This document shows positions 6,625-10,459 of a DNA stretch of 10,459 bases, in pieces. The position numbers and the translations under genes are program-made. The stretch spans positions 1 to 10,459 of the forward strand of contig WRJP01000057.1 of NCBI GenBank assembly GCA_009778535.1. The letters run 5' to 3'. Positions within the stretch are counted from its first letter, which is position 1. Each line of letters begins with the position of its first letter. The notes under the pieces are model-generated. The model had not been told where the DNA came from, made no database searches, and saw only the letters and a program-made list of their open reading frames with translations. Source of the stretch: Propionibacteriaceae bacterium. GTDB lineage: Bacteria > Actinomycetota > Actinomycetes > Propionibacteriales > Propionibacteriaceae.

Positions 6625-6872
6625 TTGTTTCGGATTCGCATCCTGGCTGCTCGACGTTTCATTGCGCGGCGTTCGTCCTCGCTTAGCCCGCCCCAAACTC
6701 CATGATCTTGACCAGCGTCTAAGGCCCACTGCAAACATGATTCGCGCACATCACAGCGACGGCAAACTTTTTTCGCTTCTGCAATCTGGACAAGAGCAGG
6801 ACCTGTATTTCCTATGGGAAAGAACAACTCCGGATCTTCGGTCAGGCAGGCAGCCCTATGGCGCCAATCCAT
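6621..6872 (-). CDS. whiB1: WhiB1-type iron-sulfur transcription regulator
   Basis: An 83-residue Wbl-family protein. Four cysteines (9, 37, 40 and 46, in the pattern C-x27-C-x2-C-x5-C) would hold a [4Fe-4S] cluster. The GVWGG turn is at 58-62, followed by SEDERRA and an Arg/Lys-rich tail for DNA contact. The beginning (MDWRH, EDPELFFPIGN-GPAL-QIA-AK) is almost that of mycobacterial WhiB1, which is nitric-oxide sensitive, essential, and binds the primary sigma factor. The ATG has AAAGGAG 11 bases upstream. It converges on pdtaS with the stops overlapping by four bases (TTAG). The same whiB1/pdtaS facing arrangement is, from memory, found in Mycobacterium tuberculosis, supporting orthology of both. 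I see no TGTGA-N6-TCACA Crp-like site in its upstream region. Confidence 0.96.
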   Translation of the reverse strand: MDWRHRAACLTEDPELFFPIGNTGPALVQIAEAKKVCRRCDVRESCLQWALDAGQDHGVWGGLSEDERRAMKRRAARMRIRNN

Positions 6873-7062
6873 TAAGCTAACAACTCCTTTGAAATAACCA
6901 CAACCGTTTGCGGTGCTGGCTAATACCTACGGGTGACAAGTTTAGGCCGATTGACTTCATCTGGGAAGGGAATTTGCTACACGAATTCTGATTCTAAAGT
7001 TCAAGAGTAGACATTGCCGCCTTACGGGGGCATCGTGGCGAAAACCCATAAATGCTGTTATT

Positions 7063-7071
7063 TGCTAAGAT
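7063..7071 (+). promoter_or_regulatory. Extended -10 promoter of the tRNA-Arg
   Basis: TGC-TAAGAT is a good extended -10 element, ending 15 bases before the first base of the tRNA, so transcription would start about 8-9 bases before it. No convincing -35 box is seen at 16-18 bases upstream. A TTGACT at 6951-6956 further upstream has no good -10 partner. Confidence 0.55.
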
Positions 7072-7086
7072 GAATCCAGATATTTG

Positions 7087-7161
7087 GCCCCTATAGCTCA
7101 GGGGATAGAGCACTGCCCTCCGGAGGCAGGAGCGTAGGTTCAAATCCTACTAGGGGTGCCA
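7087..7161 (+). tRNA. tRNA-Arg (anticodon CCG), CCA encoded
   Basis: The cloverleaf folds completely: acceptor GCCCCTA (7087-7093) with TAGGGGT (7151-7157), the first pair being G-U; D-stem GCTC/GAGC (7096-7099, 7108-7111); anticodon stem CTGCC/GGCAG (7113-7117, 7125-7129) around CTCCGGA, anticodon CCG at 7120-7122; variable loop GAGC; T-stem GTAGG/CCTAC with loop TTCAAAT. Discriminator G at 7158 and a genomically encoded CCA at 7159-7161. It reads CGG codons. In several actinobacteria I recall this tRNA just before argS and lysA; here lysA follows directly. Confidence 0.97.
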
Positions 7162-7239
7162 GGTGGTGTCTCGGGACATAGGAAACTAGCTCGGCAGCCA
7201 GCGGGATTTATTGAAGTGTGTGCAATAGACTCTAGGCTC

Positions 7240-8655
7240 ATGAGCCGTATGCATGTTGCTGGTTCAGTCCATGCTGAGGTAGCCTCTCCGGCACCAGTGT
7301 GGCTGACCAAACCTACTGATGTTAATGCCTTGACACAGGCGGTGTGGAGTTACAACGCCAACCGTGACCCAGATGGGGTGATTTCAATTGCTGGGCACAA
7401 GGTGACTGATCTGGCAAAACAGTTCGGAACTCCTTCTTATTTCATCGACAAAGCTGATTTTTTTGAACGCGCAAACACCTGGAAGTCAGCCTTCGCCCCT
7501 TGGAGCGTTTACTATGCCGGAAAAGCATTTTTGTGTATCAAGTTGGTGCGCTGGATTGCGCAAGCAGGTCTGCACTTGGACGTATGTTCGCTTGGGGAGC
7601 TACAGGTGGCACTGGCAGCAAAACTTGATCCAAAAAAGATCGGCATGCACGGTTCAAACAAGTCTGTAAACGAATTGCGTACCGGCATAGAGGCTGGAGT
7701 CGGCAGAATCATCGTTGACTCGGCCGAAGAAATAACCCGAATCGAGCAACTGGCGGCAGAACTCGACACCAAAGTGAAGGTGATGATTCGGGTGACGGCC
7801 GGAGTTGAAGCCCACACGCACGACTACATCGCCACAGCTCACGACGATCAGAAATTCGGGTTCTCGATCAACGGCGGCGCGGCATTGGTGGCGATGATTC
7901 GCTGTTACCACTCCGAAAGACTGGAATTGCTTGGGGTGCATTCGCACATCGGGTCGCAGATTTTCGATACCAGCGGTTTTGAGGTAGCTGCACGTCGCAC
8001 CCTAAAACTCTTTGCCCAATTCTACGAGGCCACCGGCTCGCTAATGGAAGAACTTGATCTGGGTGGGGGATTCGGCATCGCCTACGTCAAGGAAGATACT
8101 CCCGCAACAGCGCAAGCGTTGGCTGCGAACCTGCACGAGATTGTGGAGCATGAGTGTCGCGGGTTTGGATTAGCCGCTCCAAAAATGTCCATTGAGCCAG
8201 GCAGAGCACTCATCGGGCCGGCAGGAACAGCAATCTATGAAGTTGGCACCGTAAAGACAGTCGATATTGGCAACGGCATGACCCGCAACTATGTGAGTGT
8301 TGACGGCGGCATGTCGGACAACATTCGGACAGCTCTGTATGGAGCCGAATACTCTGCGGCATTGGCCAATCGAGCCAGTGCCGCAGAGCCCGTCGTCTCG
8401 CGCGTAGTTGGAGTGCATTGCGAATCAGGAGACATTCTGGTGCGCGACGAATTCCTTCCCGCGGACATCCAACCTGGGGATTTGATAGCGATACCGGCTG
8501 CGGGCGCCTACAGTCGTTCCATGGCCAGTAACTACAACCACGTTCCGCGTCCTGGTGTGGTAGCAGTAAGCGCAGCAGGGACGGAAATTATGGTTAAGCC
8601 AGAAACCCTCGAAGACTTGCTACGCTTGGATGCTGGCGTGGAAGGTGAGTCATGA
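7240..8655 (+). CDS. lysA: Diaminopimelate decarboxylase
   Basis: A PLP-dependent enzyme of the alanine racemase fold (type III), converting meso-diaminopimelate to L-lysine in the cytoplasm. With ATG at 7240 it has 471 residues, near the usual size. The cofactor lysine is Lys 95 in YYAGKAF, HSHIGSQIF (from 234) and DLGGGFG (273-279) hold the phosphate, EPGR is at 319-322, and the second-chain catalytic motif CESGD is at 394-398, followed by GAYS (422) and NYN (431-433). Agreement with mycobacterial LysA is strong throughout. The frame is open back into the tRNA gene, so the true start must be downstream of 7161; ATG at 7240 or 7249 are the best candidates, both without a clear ribosome-binding site. 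The N-terminus is about 25 residues longer than the mycobacterial enzyme. The stop overlaps hom as ATGA. Confidence 0.95.
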   Translation: MSRMHVAGSVHAEVASPAPVWLTKPTDVNALTQAVWSYNANRDPDGVISIAGHKVTDLAKQFGTPSYFIDKADFFERANTWKSAFAPWSVYYAGKAFLCIKLVRWIAQAGLHLDVCSLGELQVALAAKLDPKKIGMHGSNKSVNELRTGIEAGVGRIIVDSAEEITRIEQLAAELDTKVKVMIRVTAGVEAHTHDYIATAHDDQKFGFSINGGAALVAMIRCYHSERLELLGVHSHIGSQIFDTSGFEVAARRTLKLFAQFYEATGSLMEELDLGGGFGIAYVKEDTPATAQALAANLHEIVEHECRGFGLAAPKMSIEPGRALIGPAGTAIYEVGTVKTVDIGNGMTRNYVSVDGGMSDNIRTALYGAEYSAALANRASAAEPVVSRVVGVHCESGDILVRDEFLPADIQPGDLIAIPAAGAYSRSMASNYNHVPRPGVVAVSAAGTEIMVKPETLEDLLRLDAGVEGES

Positions 8656-9935
8656 GTAATAGCTTGAAAGTTGCACTCTTAGGTTGCGGGACTGTCGGCT
8701 CGCAAGTGGCACAGGTGTTGCTTGACCAATCTGATGAACTGAAAGCTCGAGTAGGGCGCGAAATCGAGCTAGTCGCCATCGCAGTTCGTGACATTAACAA
8801 GCCTCGGCCTGGAATAGATTCGGCGCTGCTCACCGCCGATGTCGAGGCGTTGCTAGGTCGGCGCGACTTAGACATCGTTGTCGAGTTAATCGGCGACATA
8901 GAACCTGCCGGTTCATACCTAAGAGCAGCACTATCGGCGCGAGCATCGGTCGTAACTGCAAATAAAGCACTGCTGGCTGTGGCCGGACCTTCACTTTTCG
9001 AGATTGCCGAAGCTAACAAAGTCGATCTGTACTACGAGGCTGCCGTCGCCGGAGCGATTCCAATCATCAGACCGCTACGTGAGTCACTGGTTGGGGATCA
9101 GATCACATCAGTCAAAGGTATCGTCAACGGAACCACGAACTTCATCTTGGAAAAGATGTACAACGATGGTGCCGACTATCAAGACGTACTGGCGCAAGCC
9201 CAACTTCTCGGCTACGCCGAAGCTGACCCTACCGCAGACGTTGAAGGTTTCGACGCCGCAGCCAAGGCGGCGATACTTGCAGGGCTGGCATTCCACACCC
9301 AGGTGGTGCTTGATGATGTGGGACGAGAAGGTATCACCAATCTGAGCGCCGACGACATTGCGGCTGCAAAGGACATGGGTTGCACTATCAAACTTTTAGC
9401 ACGGTGCGACCTAGCGGACGACGGGAGCGTCAGCGCAGGTGTCTATCCCACGATGGTGCCGCTTTCGCATCCGCTCGCGGGTGTGCATGATGCCTACAAC
9501 GCCATTTTCGTGGAATCGCGCTATGCAGGCCATTTGATGTTTATGGGAAAGGGCGCTGGCGGTGCTCCGACTGCTTCGGCGGTGTTAGGTGACATTGTGA
9601 TCGCCGCTCGCAACCGGGCCCGTGGTCCAGCGGGACTGCACTTGAGTGCCTACCACCAGCGGAAGATTATCCCCAATGATCTAGTTTGCTCAAAGTTTTA
9701 TGTTTCGATGAACGTTGTCGATAAACCTGGAGTGTTGGCTGAGGTGGCTAAGGTTTTTGCCCGCCATGAAGTTTCACTGCAAGCAGTCCGGCAAAATCCA
9801 GACTTGGGCGCGGCACGATTGGGAGTGATGACCCATCCAGCCCGCCTATCTGACTTGAAAGCTGCAGTAATCGATCTGGAAACGCTCGATGCTGTCAGCG
9901 CTGGCGTCACTTTAATCCGAGTCGAGGAAGAATAG
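8652..9935 (+). CDS. hom: Homoserine dehydrogenase
   Basis: Reduces aspartate semialdehyde to L-homoserine, the branch point to threonine and methionine. The 427 residues show the NAD(P) fold with GCGTVG (11-16), the catalytic region TANKALL (102-108) with Lys 105, GIVNGTTNFIL (156-166), and LGYAEADPTADVEGFDAAAK (186-205) with the second catalytic Lys at 205. A C-terminal ACT domain (about 347-420, with NVVDKPGVLAEVAKVF) is present, the regulatory domain through which threonine usually inhibits this enzyme in actinobacteria. It is a monofunctional enzyme without an aspartokinase part. A strong ribosome-binding site (GGAAGGTGAG) lies inside the end of lysA, and the ATG overlaps the lysA stop. 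Its own TAG shares one base with the GTG of thrH. Confidence 0.96.
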   Translation: MSNSLKVALLGCGTVGSQVAQVLLDQSDELKARVGREIELVAIAVRDINKPRPGIDSALLTADVEALLGRRDLDIVVELIGDIEPAGSYLRAALSARASVVTANKALLAVAGPSLFEIAEANKVDLYYEAAVAGAIPIIRPLRESLVGDQITSVKGIVNGTTNFILEKMYNDGADYQDVLAQAQLLGYAEADPTADVEGFDAAAKAAILAGLAFHTQVVLDDVGREGITNLSADDIAAAKDMGCTIKLLARCDLADDGSVSAGVYPTMVPLSHPLAGVHDAYNAIFVESRYAGHLMFMGKGAGGAPTASAVLGDIVIAARNRARGPAGLHLSAYHQRKIIPNDLVCSKFYVSMNVVDKPGVLAEVAKVFARHEVSLQAVRQNPDLGAARLGVMTHPARLSDLKAAVIDLETLDAVSAGVTLIRVEEE

Positions 9936-10459
9936 TGAAGCTAGCCTGTCTTGACCTGGAAGGGGTTTTGGTCCCAGAAATCTGGATAAATGTTGCCGAA
10001 CGTACTGGCATTCCCGAGCTACGACTGACGACCCGAGATATTGCTGACTATGACGAATTAATGCGTTATCGGATCAAGCTATTGGACGCCCACGGCGTAG
10101 CCTTGGCCGACATTCAGCAAGTGATTGCGAAGTTGGAGCCGCTACCTGGTGCTACGGAGTTTCTGGACTGGTTGCGCAAACACTTTCAAGTGGTGATTTT
10201 GTCTGACACGTTCTATGAGTTTGCGATGCCGCTAATGGCGCAACTCGGATACCCAACACTTATGTGTCACAACTTAGTGGTGCGCAACGGACAGATTTGC
10301 GGCTACCGGCTGCGTCAGGAAAACTCCAAACGTGAAGCGGTGCGCGCATTCCATCAGCTCAATTTCCAAGTCGTTGCCGCTGGGGATTCCTACAACGACA
10401 CAGCGATGTTGGCCGAAGCCGAAGCCGGCATTCTCTTTAACCCTCCGCCTGCCGTAGCT
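9935..10459 (+). CDS. thrH: ThrH: bifunctional phosphoserine phosphatase / homoserine phosphotransferase, 3' end outside window
   Basis: GTG at 9935 opens a frame that runs to the window end, giving the first 175 residues of about 205. It is a HAD-fold enzyme: nucleophile motif LDLEGVL with Asp 7 and Glu 9 (DxE rather than the usual HAD DxD), Ser 90 in ILSDTFYEF, Lys 132, and GDSYNDT (150-156). From memory it follows Pseudomonas aeruginosa ThrH closely over the whole visible length, including LDLEGVLVPEIWI, VVILSDTFYEF and AAGDSYNDT. That enzyme hydrolyses phosphoserine and can pass the phosphate to homoserine, yielding O-phosphohomoserine. SerB of the ordinary type is a weaker alternative. 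Position directly after hom with a one-base overlap (TAGTG) strongly suggests that it serves threonine synthesis in place of ThrB. The ribosome-binding site is GAGGAAG within the end of hom. Confidence 0.93.
   Translation, partial: MKLACLDLEGVLVPEIWINVAERTGIPELRLTTRDIADYDELMRYRIKLLDAHGVALADIQQVIAKLEPLPGATEFLDWLRKHFQVVILSDTFYEFAMPLMAQLGYPTLMCHNLVVRNGQICGYRLRQENSKREAVRAFHQLNFQVVAAGDSYNDTAMLAEAEAGILFNPPPAVA

Noticed and set aside
1187..6930. The 10-mer TAATACCTAC near 1189 and at 6921-6930
   Set aside because: Two copies of a 10-mer in 10 kb, in unrelated settings (after hisN and before whiB1), are expected by chance and show no wider similarity.
6873..7086. Crp-type operator or riboswitch in the whiB1 upstream region
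   Set aside because: No TGTGA-N6-TCACA palindrome or recognisable riboswitch core is visible; only the tRNA promoter and the whiB1 ribosome-binding site can be supported.
7156..7239. Upstream extension of lysA back to a GTG at 7156
   Set aside because: That GTG lies inside the acceptor stem and CCA end of tRNA-Arg, so it cannot be the natural start.

Overview
The window is a chromosomal segment from an actinobacterium (Actinomycetota). The evidence is a WhiB1-type Wbl regulator, a PdtaS-type histidine kinase, an actinobacterial HisN, an actinobacterial RsgA with its CPRGC zinc motif, a DoxX protein coupled to aroA, and a tiny gene for the actinobacterial ribosomal protein bL37. By eye the base composition is only slightly above half G+C, lower than in mycobacteria or streptomycetes. 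I cannot name the genus. No phage, insertion sequence, CRISPR array or plasmid signature is visible.

Layout. Positions 1-971 (+) hold the end of one ATP-binding subunit of a peptide-type ABC importer and a complete second one, joined by an ATGA overlap. Positions 972-1203 are non-coding between convergent genes and hold two hairpins. Positions 1204-5031 (-) carry bL37, a DoxX-family membrane protein, aroA, rsgA and hisN. doxX, aroA and rsgA overlap at their stops and starts, and hisN follows after 70 bases. Positions 5134-6624 (+) encode PdtaS, divergent from bL37. It converges on whiB1 (6621-6872, -), and the two stop codons overlap by 4 bases. Positions 6873-7086 are regulatory: leader of whiB1 on one side, promoter of a tRNA on the other. 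A tRNA-Arg(CCG) lies at 7087-7161. Downstream on the + strand come lysA, hom and the start of thrH, again joined by overlaps; thrH is cut by the window end.

How the genes work together. aroA makes the chorismate precursor EPSP, hisN the last phosphate removal in histidine synthesis, lysA lysine from diaminopimelate, and hom homoserine. thrH most likely phosphorylates homoserine for threonine synthesis in place of the usual ThrB. rsgA and bL37 belong to ribosome assembly and structure. pdtaS and whiB1 are sensory or regulatory.

The most notable points are the hom-thrH coupling, the very short bL37 gene, the absence of several genes that usually sit inside these conserved actinobacterial blocks (sigR/sigH with its anti-sigma factor, argS, and thrC-thrB directly after hom), and an altered substrate-binding motif in AroA. 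I did not find evidence for a wholly new multi-gene system; this is mostly a core metabolic region with some unusual local arrangements.
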